A stretch of DNA of 64,000 bases from an uncultured Lachnospiraceae bacterium (GTDB lineage Bacteria > Bacillota > Clostridia > Lachnospirales > Lachnospiraceae). The stretch spans positions 1 through 64,000 of the forward strand of contig CANRMF010000009.1 of NCBI GenBank assembly GCA_947631665.1, in the 5' to 3' direction. How positions within the stretch are numbered: position 1 is the first letter of the stretch; every line of letters starts with the position of its first letter. Position numbers and translations under genes: made by a program. Below, piece after piece: positions 26,349 through 35,020 of the stretch. The notes beneath the pieces are model-generated. The model did not search any database and was not told where the DNA came from. It saw only the letters and a list, made by a program, of their open reading frames with translations.

Positions 26349-26804
26349 CTATTTTTTCAGATGTTCGAGATAAAAACGGACTTCCTCTGTCCTGTCCGCA
26401 TTTTTTACCGCGCACATCACCGTATCGTCTCCGGCAACGCAGCCGATAATCTCTTTGATTTCCAGCGCGTCTACCGCAGTCCCGACTGCCATTCCCATGC
26501 CGGAAGCGGTTTTAATAACCAAAAGATTTCCTGCAGTGTCCAGAGATACAATATTATCCTGCAGCACTCTGATATATTTTTCTTTCGCCGAAGTTTCCAA
26601 TTCGATGTGTTTTGCAACCGCATACGCCTGTCTTCCGTCTTTCAGCGGCGCTTTAAAGAGATTGAGCTCTTTAATGTCCCGCGAAACCGTCGCCTGCGTT
26701 ACGGCAAATCCGTCCTGAATCAGTAAATTGGCGAGTTCCTCCTGTGTTTCAATTTGATTGTTTTCAATCAGGTCAATAATTCTTTTTTGTCGTTTTTCTT
26801 TCAT
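26349..26804 (-). CDS. argR: Arginine repressor
   Basis: A 151-residue regulator. The N-terminal winged helix carries VTQATVSRDIKEL; the C-terminal hexamerisation domain has the arginine-contacting GDD (GCVAGDDTVMC). I start at the ATG at 26804, behind AGGTG, instead of the GTG three codons earlier. The nadK stop lies only one base upstream of this start, so translation is likely coupled. Confidence 0.95.
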   Translation of the reverse strand: MKEKRQKRIIDLIENNQIETQEELANLLIQDGFAVTQATVSRDIKELNLFKAPLKDGRQAYAVAKHIELETSAKEKYIRVLQDNIVSLDTAGNLLVIKTASGMGMAVGTAVDALEIKEIIGCVAGDDTVMCAVKNADRTEEVRFYLEHLKK

Positions 26805-26805
26805 A

Positions 26806-27663
26806 CTAATCACCTAATTTGTCTTTAATCGCCTGTAAAAAACTGCTTTCGTCAAGTTTTACAATTTTTGTCTGTTCCTGCGCCGCCTTTATCCGGATAA
26901 CGTCTCCGGAAAGCAGATCAAAGATACTGTCCCCATCAAAAATCGCTTTCCGTAATTCTATATTCGGCTGCTTTGTCTGCCCAAGATGAATTTCCAACGT
27001 ATCCTGTTCGGAAAATATAATACTTCTATTTCCCATCGTATGCGGGCAGATTGGCGTCATTAAAATCATTTTGGAATCCGGTCTTGCCACCGGCCCGCCG
27101 GCAGATAAATTGTATGCGGTAGAGCCGGTCGGCGTAGACAAAATCACGCCGTCGGCAGTGTATTTTCCAAGAAGCTGTCCGTTGACAAACACATCAAACA
27201 GCGTCACTGCCAAGTCCCCGCCCCGATGAATGACAATATCATTTAACACATCGGCCGCATATACCTTCTTTCCATTCCGGTAAACCTCTCCGCTCAGCAT
27301 CATACGGCACTCTACATTAAACCGGCCGCTCATCAGCCGGTCAATTCCCTGTTTTATTTCGTCCTGATGAATTTCCGCGAGAAATCCGAGATTTCCCTTG
27401 TTGACGCCGATAAACAGAACGTCCCTTCCTTTTAAGTCCTTTGCCGCGTGAAGCAGGGTGCCGTCCCCGCCTATCGTAATGACACATTCGAGATTTTCCG
27501 GTATCTCGCTCTGGCTGACAATCCGGTACTCTCCCGTTGCTTCATCGACATTATGAAAAACCGCGCAGTTTCCACCCTGCTGTCTGATATACGTCGCTAT
27601 CATTCCTGCCAGTTTTCCTTTTTCGTCCCGATATTTATTTGTAATAATTGCAAATTCTTTCAT
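26806..27663 (-). CDS. nadK: NAD kinase
   Basis: A 285-residue enzyme that phosphorylates NAD to NADP. The catalytic GGDGTLLHAAKD loop, NLGFLAE, and the STPTGSTAYNLSAGGP segment are intact. In Clostridia nadK commonly sits between tlyA and argR, as here; in B. subtilis it does not. It follows tlyA by nine bases in the same operon. Confidence 0.96.
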   Translation of the reverse strand: MKEFAIITNKYRDEKGKLAGMIATYIRQQGGNCAVFHNVDEATGEYRIVSQSEIPENLECVITIGGDGTLLHAAKDLKGRDVLFIGVNKGNLGFLAEIHQDEIKQGIDRLMSGRFNVECRMMLSGEVYRNGKKVYAADVLNDIVIHRGGDLAVTLFDVFVNGQLLGKYTADGVILSTPTGSTAYNLSAGGPVARPDSKMILMTPICPHTMGNRSIIFSEQDTLEIHLGQTKQPNIELRKAIFDGDSIFDLLSGDVIRIKAAQEQTKIVKLDESSFLQAIKDKLGD

Positions 27664-27672
27664 AACTGCTCC

Positions 27673-28479
27673 TTATAAATCCAACGCCTGATGGGACTGT
27701 TCCGCTACCTGACCTGCGTCGACGTCCTCGTGATTGTGAAGACCTTCCATATCTTTTTGCAGATACAATAAATACTCGATATTTCCCTCCGGCCCTTTCA
27801 CCGGTGAAAAATCCAAATTCAGGATTTGGAAACCGATTTCCTTTGCATAGGCGATTACCTGTTCAATCACCTGCCGATGGACTTTTTTGTCGCGGACTAC
27901 GCCTTTTTTACCGACATTTTCCCTGCCCGCCTCAAACTGCGGTTTTATCAGGCAGACGACCTGCCCGTCTTCTGTCAGCAGTTCACGCGCCGGCAACAGT
28001 ACCTTTGTCAGTGAGATAAACGAAACGTCAATGGAGGCAAACTGCACCGGCTCGCCGATGTCCTCCGGCGTCACATAACGGATATTGGTTCTGTCCATGC
28101 AGACTACCCGCTCGTCAGTCATCAGCTTCCATGCAAGTTGTCCATGTCCGACGTCCACAGAATAGACTTTTGCCGCGCCGTTTTGCAGCATACAGTCCGT
28201 AAATCCGCCGGTCGATGCGCCGATGTCGATACAGACTTTGTTTTCGACATGGACGCCGAAGCGTTCGATTGCTTTTTCGAGTTTCAGACCGCCCCGGCTG
28301 ACATACTTTAATGTTTTTCCGCGTACCTCGACGACTGCCTTTTCATCAAAGGAAGCGCCCGCTTTATCTTCTTTTACGTTATCGACATAAACAATACCGC
28401 TCATAATAATGGCTTTCGCTTTTTCCCGCGACGGCGCGAGACCTCTTTTTACAAGCAGCATATCCAATCTTTCTTTCAT
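27673..28479 (-). CDS. tlyA: TlyA family RNA 2'-O-methyltransferase
   Basis: A 268-residue protein with an N-terminal S4 RNA-binding domain (1-60) and a Rossmann SAM domain with DIGASTGGFTDCML. Family members methylate 16S/23S rRNA at cytidine 2'-O; the hemolysin label is historical. The first codons (MKERLD) are repeated upstream as out-of-frame 26-bp copies, and the AAGG of the last copies is the only visible ribosome binding signal, 12-14 bases away, so initiation may depend on coupling. Confidence 0.93.
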   Translation of the reverse strand: MKERLDMLLVKRGLAPSREKAKAIIMSGIVYVDNVKEDKAGASFDEKAVVEVRGKTLKYVSRGGLKLEKAIERFGVHVENKVCIDIGASTGGFTDCMLQNGAAKVYSVDVGHGQLAWKLMTDERVVCMDRTNIRYVTPEDIGEPVQFASIDVSFISLTKVLLPARELLTEDGQVVCLIKPQFEAGRENVGKKGVVRDKKVHRQVIEQVIAYAKEIGFQILNLDFSPVKGPEGNIEYLLYLQKDMEGLHNHEDVDAGQVAEQSHQALDL

Positions 28480-28583
28480 TGCCGTATATCCAATCTTTCT
28501 TTTATTGCCGTATATCCAATCTTTCTTTCATTGCCGTATATCCAATCCTTCTTTCATTACCGTATATCTAATCCTTCTTTCAT
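28480..28583 (-). repeat. Four 26-bp tandem repeats copying the tlyA translation start
   Basis: Exact 26-base period: ATG-like triplets fall at 28583, 28557, 28531, 28505 (mutated to ATA) and 28479, the true tlyA ATG. Each unit reads ATGAAAGAAxGATTGGATAT plus ACGGCA, a copy of the first 20 bases of tlyA with a new tail. The first ATG overlaps the dxs stop as ATGA, and units end at TGA or TAA at or within a few bases of the next ATG, giving mini-ORFs of eight or nine codons (MKEGLDIRQ type). Confidence 0.93.
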
Positions 28584-30439
28584 TGCATCATCTCTTTCGC
28601 TTTCATGTAAATGCTGTCTGCGTCAATTTTAAGTCTTTTACGCAATTCACTGACCGGCCCATGCTCCACAAAAGTATCGTCTATCGCCATGACGCCGACT
28701 TTGACGCCGCCGCCCTGCTCCATGACAAGCGCTTCTATAGTCTGTCCGTAGCCGCCCTGTCTGACCGCCTCCTCAACCACAAGAATAGCGGAATGTGTCT
28801 GTGAAAGTTCACTGATTAACGGGCGGTCTACCGGTTTGATAAATCTGGCGTTAATCAGCGAAGGATTGAAGCCGTCTTTTCTTAGGCGCGCTACGGCTTT
28901 TTTTGTTTCTTCAAAAATACCGCCCACTGCGATAATCGCCAGTTTTTCTCCTCTGGAAATCCATTCGCTTTTTCCGTAAGAAAACTCCTGCTGCTGTTCG
29001 CAGACATAAGCCGTCCCCCTGCCGAAACGGATTGCAACGGGGCCTTCGAGCTGTTCTGTGTAATGGAGGGCTGCAATCAACTCCTTCATATCTTTTGGCG
29101 CCAGCACCGTCATATTCGGCATGGCTGACAGAAAAGAAATGTCAAAAATGCCCTGATGCGTTTCCCCGTCCTGCCCCACAAGTCCCGCGCGGTCGATAAT
29201 CAGCCGCACCGGAAGATTTTGAAGACAGACGTCATGCAAAATCTGGTCGTAGGCACGCTGATAAAAGGAAGAATAAATAGAAACAAACGGTTTATATCCC
29301 TGTGTGGCAAGACCGGCGGCAAAAGTAACCGCATGTTCTTCGGCAATGCCAACGTCAAAAAACCGTTCCGGCAGACTTTTCTGAAACCGGTTTAATCCAG
29401 TGCCTTCCGGCATTGCGGCCGTAATTGCCACAATTTTTTCATCGACCTTCGCCATATTTACCAGCGTCCTTGAAAAGACGTCGGTATACGTCAACGCCTG
29501 ATTTCGTTTTCGGACAATGCCCGTAGACAAATCGAAGCTTCCCACGCCATGATAGACGGACGGATTTTTCTCCGCCGGCTTATATCCTTTTCCTTTCAGG
29601 GTTTTTACATGAATTAAAATCGGGTGGTCAATTTTAAACGCTTTTTCAAAGATATGAATCATATCTTTCATATCATGCCCGTCCACCGGCCCGATATAAG
29701 TAATCCCCAAATCGTCAAACCAGTTTGTATCTACAAACAGCCCTTTTACATGGTCTTTGGTGCTTTTGACTTTTTTAACCAAACGCTGTCCGACCTTTGG
29801 GATTCTGCTCAAAGACTGCTCCACGTCTTCTTTGAAATCGTTGTACCGTTCGCCGACACGCAGCATGTTCAGATAGTTGGACATACCGCCCACATTTTCG
29901 GAAATGGACATATGATTGTCGTTCAGAATAATAACGATATTTTCCTTCAACTGGGATACGTTATTGAGCGCCTCCAGCGCCATGCCTCCCGTCAGTGCGC
30001 CGTCTCCGATAACCGCAGCAATTTTTTCTTTGCCGCCGGAAAGCTTTCTCGCAGTCGCCATGCCTAAGGCGGCGGAAATTGAAGTCGAACTGTGTCCGGT
30101 ATCAAAACTGTCGCAGCCGCTCTCGCGGCGTTTTGGAAAGCCGCTCATTCCGTCTAACTGCCGCAGCGTTCCAAACAGTTCTTTTCTGCCGGTCAGAATT
30201 TTATGCGTATAAGACTGGTGTCCGACGTCCCAGACAATTTTATCCTCCGGGAAATCCATGACGGCATGAAGCGCCAGCGTCAGCTCTACCGCTCCCAGAT
30301 TGGAAGCCAGATGTCCGCCCGTTTCACTGACATGCGCAAGCAGAAAATCCCTGATTTCCTGTGCGAGCGCCGGATATTCTTTTCTTGGGATTTTTTTGAT
30401 ATCATTTGGCCGGTTGATTTTATCTAAAATTTTATCCAT
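28580..30439 (-). CDS. dxs: 1-deoxy-D-xylulose-5-phosphate synthase
   Basis: A 619-residue thiamine-diphosphate enzyme that condenses pyruvate and glyceraldehyde 3-phosphate, the first step of the MEP isoprenoid pathway. The DVGHQSYTHKILTGR segment, the ThDP motif GDGALTGGMALEALNN and the catalytic glutamate region GIAEEHAV are present. Its ATG lies one base after the ispA stop. At its 3' end the TGA stop overlaps an ATG, which now starts a repeat-encoded mini-ORF, not tlyA. Confidence 0.97.
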   Translation of the reverse strand: MDKILDKINRPNDIKKIPRKEYPALAQEIRDFLLAHVSETGGHLASNLGAVELTLALHAVMDFPEDKIVWDVGHQSYTHKILTGRKELFGTLRQLDGMSGFPKRRESGCDSFDTGHSSTSISAALGMATARKLSGGKEKIAAVIGDGALTGGMALEALNNVSQLKENIVIILNDNHMSISENVGGMSNYLNMLRVGERYNDFKEDVEQSLSRIPKVGQRLVKKVKSTKDHVKGLFVDTNWFDDLGITYIGPVDGHDMKDMIHIFEKAFKIDHPILIHVKTLKGKGYKPAEKNPSVYHGVGSFDLSTGIVRKRNQALTYTDVFSRTLVNMAKVDEKIVAITAAMPEGTGLNRFQKSLPERFFDVGIAEEHAVTFAAGLATQGYKPFVSIYSSFYQRAYDQILHDVCLQNLPVRLIIDRAGLVGQDGETHQGIFDISFLSAMPNMTVLAPKDMKELIAALHYTEQLEGPVAIRFGRGTAYVCEQQQEFSYGKSEWISRGEKLAIIAVGGIFEETKKAVARLRKDGFNPSLINARFIKPVDRPLISELSQTHSAILVVEEAVRQGGYGQTIEALVMEQGGGVKVGVMAIDDTFVEHGPVSELRKRLKIDADSIYMKAKEMMQ

Positions 30440-30440
30440 T

Positions 30441-31343
30441 TTATTTCTCTCTGTATATTAAATAATTGATCAGTTCCGTTAAAAAGTTTATCTCACAGCC
30501 CCGTCTGTCTCCAATTTTGCGAAGCAGTAAAACCGCTTCGTCGGAATATTGCTTCACCTGTTTTTTTGATTCCTCAATCCCCATCAGCGTCACGAAAGTC
30601 GTCTTATTATTTTTTTCGTCGCTGAATACCGGTTTTCCTAAAACGTCAGCTTTGCCGGTCACGTCTAAAATGTCGTCCTGAATCTGAAAAGCGATGCCGA
30701 TGTTTTTCGCAATCTGTCCGATATCTTTGAGATCCTCCTGACAGGCGCCGCCCAAAACTGCTCCGCTCATCATCGCCGCTTCAATCAGTGCCGCCGTCTT
30801 TAATTCATGAATCAGTTTTATCGTCTCAAGGGACATCTGCCGGTTTTCATTTAAAACATCTACGGTCTGTCCGCCGACCATTCCGTAAATTCCCGCCTTT
30901 TTTGCAATCAGGGACATCGCCTGTGCGGAATGTTCCATACAGTCGCTTTCCACGACCGCCTGCGCCATTGTTTCATAGGCGTAATTGAGCAGCGCATCTC
31001 CGGCAAGAATCCCCATGTTTTCACCGTATACCGCATGGGTTGTCTTTTTGCCGCGCCGGTATAAATCATTATCCATCGCGGGCAGATCATCATGCACCAG
31101 AGAGTATGTATGAATCATCTCCATTGCCGCCATAAACGGATACGCGCGCTGTTCGTCTCCGGCAAACAGCCGGAAGGTCTCTAACAGCAGCATCGGCCGA
31201 AGCCTTTTTCCGCCGGCGTTGAGGCTGTAATTCATCGCTTCCATAATCAATTGCTGCTTTCCCTCCTCCTTCGGTTCAAAGGAAATCAGGATTTTTTCAA
31301 TGTCCGCAATCTTTTTTTTCAATTCTGTCTGAAATTCAGTCAT
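30441..31343 (-). CDS. ispA: Farnesyl/geranylgeranyl diphosphate synthase
   Basis: A 300-residue trans-prenyltransferase joining DMAPP/GPP with IPP. The first aspartate-rich motif is in VHDDLPAMDND, the second in QIQDDILDVTG; GGKRLRP binds IPP. The ATG at 31343 has a GGGGAAG site and overlaps the xseB stop by eight bases, so it is coupled. It supplies precursors for undecaprenyl phosphate and quinones. Confidence 0.94.
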   Translation of the reverse strand: MTEFQTELKKKIADIEKILISFEPKEEGKQQLIMEAMNYSLNAGGKRLRPMLLLETFRLFAGDEQRAYPFMAAMEMIHTYSLVHDDLPAMDNDLYRRGKKTTHAVYGENMGILAGDALLNYAYETMAQAVVESDCMEHSAQAMSLIAKKAGIYGMVGGQTVDVLNENRQMSLETIKLIHELKTAALIEAAMMSGAVLGGACQEDLKDIGQIAKNIGIAFQIQDDILDVTGKADVLGKPVFSDEKNNKTTFVTLMGIEESKKQVKQYSDEAVLLLRKIGDRRGCEINFLTELINYLIYREK

Positions 31344-31539
31344 CTGTATCTTCCCCTTCAATTACCTTGACTTCACTCTCAATTTTTTCTATCTGCGCGT
31401 TGCAGTCCTTCACCATTTCAAGCCCTTTTTTATATAAATCAAACGACTCGTTTAATGTGATTTCTTCCGACTGCATTTTGGCAATAATTTCATCTAACTG
31501 TGAAAAATTTTCTTCAATCGTATTTTTCTGTTCCGCCAT
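31336..31539 (-). CDS. xseB: Exodeoxyribonuclease VII small subunit
   Basis: A 67-residue acidic helical protein (FSQLDEIIAKMQSEEITLNE), of typical length for XseB. It lies 17 bases after xseA and overlaps ispA. Confidence 0.93.
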   Translation of the reverse strand: MAEQKNTIEENFSQLDEIIAKMQSEEITLNESFDLYKKGLEMVKDCNAQIEKIESEVKVIEGEDTDD

Positions 31540-31556
31540 AATTTCTCTTTCCTCCT

Positions 31557-32837
31557 CTATTGAAACAACTCTGACGATTCTTTTTCTTTTACGACGGTTC
31601 TGATTTTTCCGTCCTGAATAATAATATCGAGGGCGTCTCCCTCCGAAATCTGACGGACGGTATGAATCGGCGTTCCTGCGCTGTCAGACAAAAATCCGAA
31701 CCCTTTCGTAATTTTATTCAGCGGCGACAATCCTTTCAGTTTTTCCGCGTAAATTTCCATGCGGTGCCTGCAAGAGTTCAGCCGCTCGTGAAACCGAAGC
31801 TGCATCTGTTCGGCATAAACGGGAAGCTTCTCCCTGCTTTTGTCAAGCCTCAGATAAAACTGCTCCTGAAGTTTGGTTTCCAGTTCGCAAAGCTGTTGCT
31901 GTCTGGTCTGCAGCCGGTTTTTCGGACTGTACCTTGCGAGAATGTTTTCGTAGGCAACGGTTTTGGAACGCTTCTGCTCCATCTGCGTGTTGAGATGATA
32001 GCGGAGCATCTGCCGGAAATAATGCAGTTTGTTTTCAAATTCGTAATATTCAAAAGTGGCAAGCTCCGCTGCGGCAGAAGGCGTCGCCGCGCGCTGATCC
32101 GCCACAAAATCCGCAATCGTCGTGTCCGTTTCATGTCCGACCGCCGAGATAACCGGCGTCCGGCAGTCGAAAATCGCCTGAGCGACAATCTCCTCGTTAA
32201 ACGCCCACAAATCTTCGATAGAACCGCCTCCGCGTCCCACGATAATCACGTCAAGGTTCATTCGGTCAAGACACCGGATTCCGTTGACAATATCCTGCGC
32301 CGCCTCAGCACCCTGCACCAGCGACGGATAAAGATAAATCTGCACATAAGGGTTTCTCCGTTTGGAAACCGTAATAATATCATGGATTGCAGCGCCGGTT
32401 GCCGCAGTACATACGCCAATCTTCAACGCATATGCCGGAATAGGCTGTTTGTACATCGCGTCAAAAAGTCCCCGTTCTTCGAGTTCCTTTTTTAACTGCT
32501 CGTATCTCTGATAGAGCAGTCCCGTTCCCTCCAAAATAATCTGTCTGGCATAAAGCTGGTACTGTCCGCCGACCTCGTAGACGTCCACCCTGCCCAGTAC
32601 AATCACGTTCTGTCCTTCCTCCAAACGGAATTTGAGCCCGCTGCGGTTTCCCGCAAACATGACGCATTTAATCACGCCGCTCTTATCCTTCAGTGAAAAG
32701 TAGAGATGTCCTGAAGTGTGATATTTGCAGTTGCTCACCTCGCCCTTTACGGAAACGCTGTTTAAAAGAAAGTCCTGCTGAATCATGTTTTTTATATAAT
32801 TATTGATTTGTCCTACCGTATAAACTGAATGATTCAT
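31557..32837 (-). CDS. xseA: Exodeoxyribonuclease VII large subunit
   Basis: A 426-residue nuclease subunit that degrades single-stranded DNA from both ends. N-terminal OB-fold (VKGEVSNCKYHTSGHLYFSL), catalytic core with RGGGSIEDLWAFNEE and SAVGHETDTTIADFVAD, and a coiled-coil C-terminus. The ATG at 32837 has an AGGAGG site; nine in-frame codons upstream are excluded. The folD gene that sits between nusB and xseA in B. subtilis is missing here. Confidence 0.96.
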   Translation of the reverse strand: MNHSVYTVGQINNYIKNMIQQDFLLNSVSVKGEVSNCKYHTSGHLYFSLKDKSGVIKCVMFAGNRSGLKFRLEEGQNVIVLGRVDVYEVGGQYQLYARQIILEGTGLLYQRYEQLKKELEERGLFDAMYKQPIPAYALKIGVCTAATGAAIHDIITVSKRRNPYVQIYLYPSLVQGAEAAQDIVNGIRCLDRMNLDVIIVGRGGGSIEDLWAFNEEIVAQAIFDCRTPVISAVGHETDTTIADFVADQRAATPSAAAELATFEYYEFENKLHYFRQMLRYHLNTQMEQKRSKTVAYENILARYSPKNRLQTRQQQLCELETKLQEQFYLRLDKSREKLPVYAEQMQLRFHERLNSCRHRMEIYAEKLKGLSPLNKITKGFGFLSDSAGTPIHTVRQISEGDALDIIIQDGKIRTVVKEKESSELFQ

Positions 32838-32895
32838 ACTGCCTCCTATTGAGATTTTTCCCAAAAGCAGATTTCAATATGCAACGCCAGCCGTT

Positions 32896-33348
32896 TTATT
32901 GCATAAACTTCGCCAAAATCCCGTTGACAAATTTCGGAGAGTCTTTGGAGCCGTATTTCTTTGCAAGTTCCACCGCCTGATCAATCGCTACCAGTTCGGG
33001 AACTTCCCCGTCATATTTCATTTCAAAATACGCAAGGCGCAGAACCGTCAAATCAACCTTTGACATTCTCTCCGTCTTCCAGCCGACCGCGACCTCGTCT
33101 ATTGCGCTGTCTATCCGGTCAAACTGCGCCGAAATATCGGCAATCCTCTTTTTGATAAACTCCCTGTCCTCATCGGAAATCGGTTCCTTTAACCGTTCCA
33201 GACGAAGCTCCCGCAGTTCCTCCGTATCTTCTACGGAGTCCATCTTGTCCAGATACCGGTCAATCTGCTGCTCCATCTCCTGCTGTTCATGAAAATTATA
33301 AAGATATAATAAACGGAAAATATTTTCCCTCAAAAAAGCCCTGTTCAT
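32896..33348 (-). CDS. nusB: Transcription antitermination factor NusB
   Basis: A 150-residue all-helical protein. The C-terminal block YGSKDSPKFVNGILAKF and TVLRLAYFEM are typical NusB. It contains an acidic 40-residue insertion (DSVEDTEELRELRLERLKEP) relative to shorter homologues, common in Clostridia. Together with NusE it binds boxA in rRNA leaders. An AGGAGGAG site precedes the ATG. Confidence 0.94.
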   Translation of the reverse strand: MNRAFLRENIFRLLYLYNFHEQQEMEQQIDRYLDKMDSVEDTEELRELRLERLKEPISDEDREFIKKRIADISAQFDRIDSAIDEVAVGWKTERMSKVDLTVLRLAYFEMKYDGEVPELVAIDQAVELAKKYGSKDSPKFVNGILAKFMQ

Positions 33349-33377
33349 TACTCCTCCTGATTTACGTTAAAAATCTA

Positions 33378-33403
33378 TAAAAAGGGTGTCTTTTAAGACA
33401 CCC
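33378..33403 (-). terminator. Terminator after the asp23-like gene
   Basis: GGGTGTCTT pairs perfectly with AAGACACCC around a two-base turn, followed by TTTTT on the minus strand. Part of the asp23 transcript should end here; readthrough would feed nusB. Confidence 0.85.
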
Positions 33404-33417
33404 CTCATCATCTTTTT

Positions 33418-33789
33418 TTAATTTGATGCCACGCTTGAAATGTTTACGTTTACATTTGCCACTTCCATGCCTGTCATATTTTCCAATGTACTCTTTACTT
33501 TATCCTGTACCTTTTTCGAGATTGATACAATATTTTCATTCATTCTGATAATAATTGATAAATCCACCATCACCGAACCCTGACTGACATCTACATGGAC
33601 TCCTTTGGACAATTTTTTCATTCCAAGTTTGGAAATCAGCTCCGAAGTAATGTTTCCCGCCATCGCCAGCACGCCGTCAATCTCCGTCGCCGCCATCGCT
33701 GAAATCACCGCAAGAACATCATCGCTGATCCGCACGTCGCCTAAATCAGAATTATCATATATCTTATAGGTATTTCTTTGTCCGTCCAT
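33418..33789 (-). CDS. Asp23/Gls24 family envelope stress protein (YqhY-like)
   Basis: A 123-residue cytosolic protein of the Asp23/Gls24 family (DLGDVRISDDVLAVISAMAA, VHVDVSQGSVMVDLSIIIR). YqhY-type members next to accBC/nusB are linked to lipid synthesis and envelope stress in B. subtilis. An AAGGAGG site and a good sigma-A promoter lie directly upstream, so it starts the downstream nusB-to-spo0A block. Confidence 0.9.
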   Translation of the reverse strand: MDGQRNTYKIYDNSDLGDVRISDDVLAVISAMAATEIDGVLAMAGNITSELISKLGMKKLSKGVHVDVSQGSVMVDLSIIIRMNENIVSISKKVQDKVKSTLENMTGMEVANVNVNISSVASN

Positions 33790-33819
33790 AAAGACCTCCT
33801 TAAATCAAAATCTGGCATT

Positions 33820-33848
33820 ATTATATCATTACTGATTTATTTTTACAA
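33820..33848 (-). promoter_or_regulatory. Sigma-A type promoter of the asp23-nusB block
   Basis: -35 TTGTAA (33843-33848) and -10 TATAAT (33820-33825) on the minus strand with a 17-base spacer, about 31 bases upstream of the start codon. Confidence 0.68.
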
Positions 33849-33877
33849 TCTTTATTACGCATTTTTAGGAAGTTGTA

Positions 33878-33906
33878 TATAGCATTTCAACGCGAATCGT
33901 GCTATA
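33878..33906 (+). promoter_or_regulatory. Inverted repeat upstream of the mntR-like gene
   Basis: TATAGCA (33878-33884) and TGCTATA (33900-33906), perfect 7-base arms with a 15-base spacer, 39 bases before the ATG; a TATACT -10-like hexamer overlaps the right arm. It could be an operator for autoregulation; this is inference. Confidence 0.4.
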
Positions 33907-33944
33907 CTTATTTTTAATTATACGAATATTCAGAGGGAAAACTT

Positions 33945-34316
33945 ATGACACATTCCAATGAATCTGCTGAAGATTATTTAGAAACAATTCTCATACTGAG
34001 CGGCAAGCTTCCTGTGGTTCGTTCCGTCGATATCGCAAATGACATGGGATACAAAAAACCGAGTATCAGCATTGCCATGAAAAATCTCCGCGCAAAGGGA
34101 CACATCGAGGTATCCGAGGCAGGATATATTACGCTCACCCCGTCAGGCAGAAGCATTGCCGAGATGGTATATGAAAGACACCAGCTTCTTACGCGTATTC
34201 TGGTCAAGCTGGGCGTTGACGAAAAGACGGCGTCCGAAGACGCCTGCCGTATCGAGCACGTCATCAGTCCCGAAAGTTTTTCCGCTCTCAAAAATTATGT
34301 CAAGGATAAAATATAA
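33945..34316 (+). CDS. Metal-dependent DtxR/MntR family repressor
   Basis: A 123-residue regulator. The N-terminal winged helix (ESAEDYLETILILSG, SVDIANDMGYKKPSISIAMK) is followed by the dimerisation/metal region (MVYERHQLLTRILVKLGVD, ACRIEHVISPESF), where E, H and C/E ligands for Mn or Fe are expected. It is slightly shorter than B. subtilis MntR (142 residues). It is the only plus-strand gene between the spoIIIA operon and asp23, with its own terminator, so it looks inserted in the conserved block. Target genes are unknown. Confidence 0.88.
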   Translation: MTHSNESAEDYLETILILSGKLPVVRSVDIANDMGYKKPSISIAMKNLRAKGHIEVSEAGYITLTPSGRSIAEMVYERHQLLTRILVKLGVDEKTASEDACRIEHVISPESFSALKNYVKDKI

Positions 34317-34317
34317 A

Positions 34318-34350
34318 AACCTCCGGCGCTTTGTTTCCGGAGGTTTTTTT
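34318..34350. terminator. Bidirectional terminator between mntR-like gene and spoIIIAH
   Basis: AACCTCCGG pairs with CCGGAGGTT around a 10-base loop, with TTTTTTT on the plus strand and TTTTTATATTTT on the minus strand. It serves both convergent genes. Confidence 0.9.
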
Positions 34351-34401
34351 ATGCCGGTATTTTAAAGTACATACAGCCGAACGCCGTCTGCAGCCTCTTT
34401 T

Positions 34402-35010
34402 TTATTCTTTTGCGGGAGTAATTGTAATATGGTCTGCGCCCATTCCCGTCTTTCTTTTGACAACGCTTTCCACCTGTGTCTTTGCATTTTCGTTTAATTC
34501 GCTCTCCGGCAGAACCACGTCAACCTGTTCATCGGTAATCGTCACCAGAACATTTTCATAGCCCTTTGCCGCCAGCAGGCTTGTAATTGCATTTTCGAGC
34601 TGTATATTATTCTGCAGTTCAACCATAGAATCCACCGCCTCTTTCTTCTGCGCATCGGAAAGACTGTCGTTATCAATGATTTTCTGCAGATCCTCCATAT
34701 TCTGCGAGCGTATCTGCTCCCTGTTCAGCTTCGCCTCCACATAATATTGTCCGAGTTCCGTCTGATTGGTCAGGACTGCCGCGCCGGGTTCAAGCGTCGT
34801 TTCCTCAGGTTCGTCCATACTCCCGATATCGTCCTTTCCCGTAAGCTGGACGTCCGTCGCATAAACCTCCTCGTACACGTCGTTATTTGCCTGTTCTGCC
34901 TTTTCCCCTAAAGTCCCGTTGTCATATGTATATTTCACATATCCCGCCACTGCAATCAAAATTGCAAGTCCCGTAACAATCACCTGATTTTTCTTAATCA
35001 ATTTTTTCAT
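34402..35010 (-). CDS. spoIIIAH: Stage III sporulation protein AH
   Basis: A 202-residue protein with one N-terminal membrane anchor (VIVTGLAILIAVAGYVKY) and a C-terminal domain with the YscJ/FliF-like ring-building fold. In B. subtilis SpoIIIAH in the mother cell binds forespore SpoIIQ across the two membranes to build the feeding-tube channel. The central region is acidic and low complexity. The ATG at 35010 has a GGAGGGAG site. It is the last gene of the spoIIIA operon. Confidence 0.93.
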   Translation of the reverse strand: MKKLIKKNQVIVTGLAILIAVAGYVKYTYDNGTLGEKAEQANNDVYEEVYATDVQLTGKDDIGSMDEPEETTLEPGAAVLTNQTELGQYYVEAKLNREQIRSQNMEDLQKIIDNDSLSDAQKKEAVDSMVELQNNIQLENAITSLLAAKGYENVLVTITDEQVDVVLPESELNENAKTQVESVVKRKTGMGADHITITPAKE

Positions 35011-35020
35011 ACTCCCTCCA

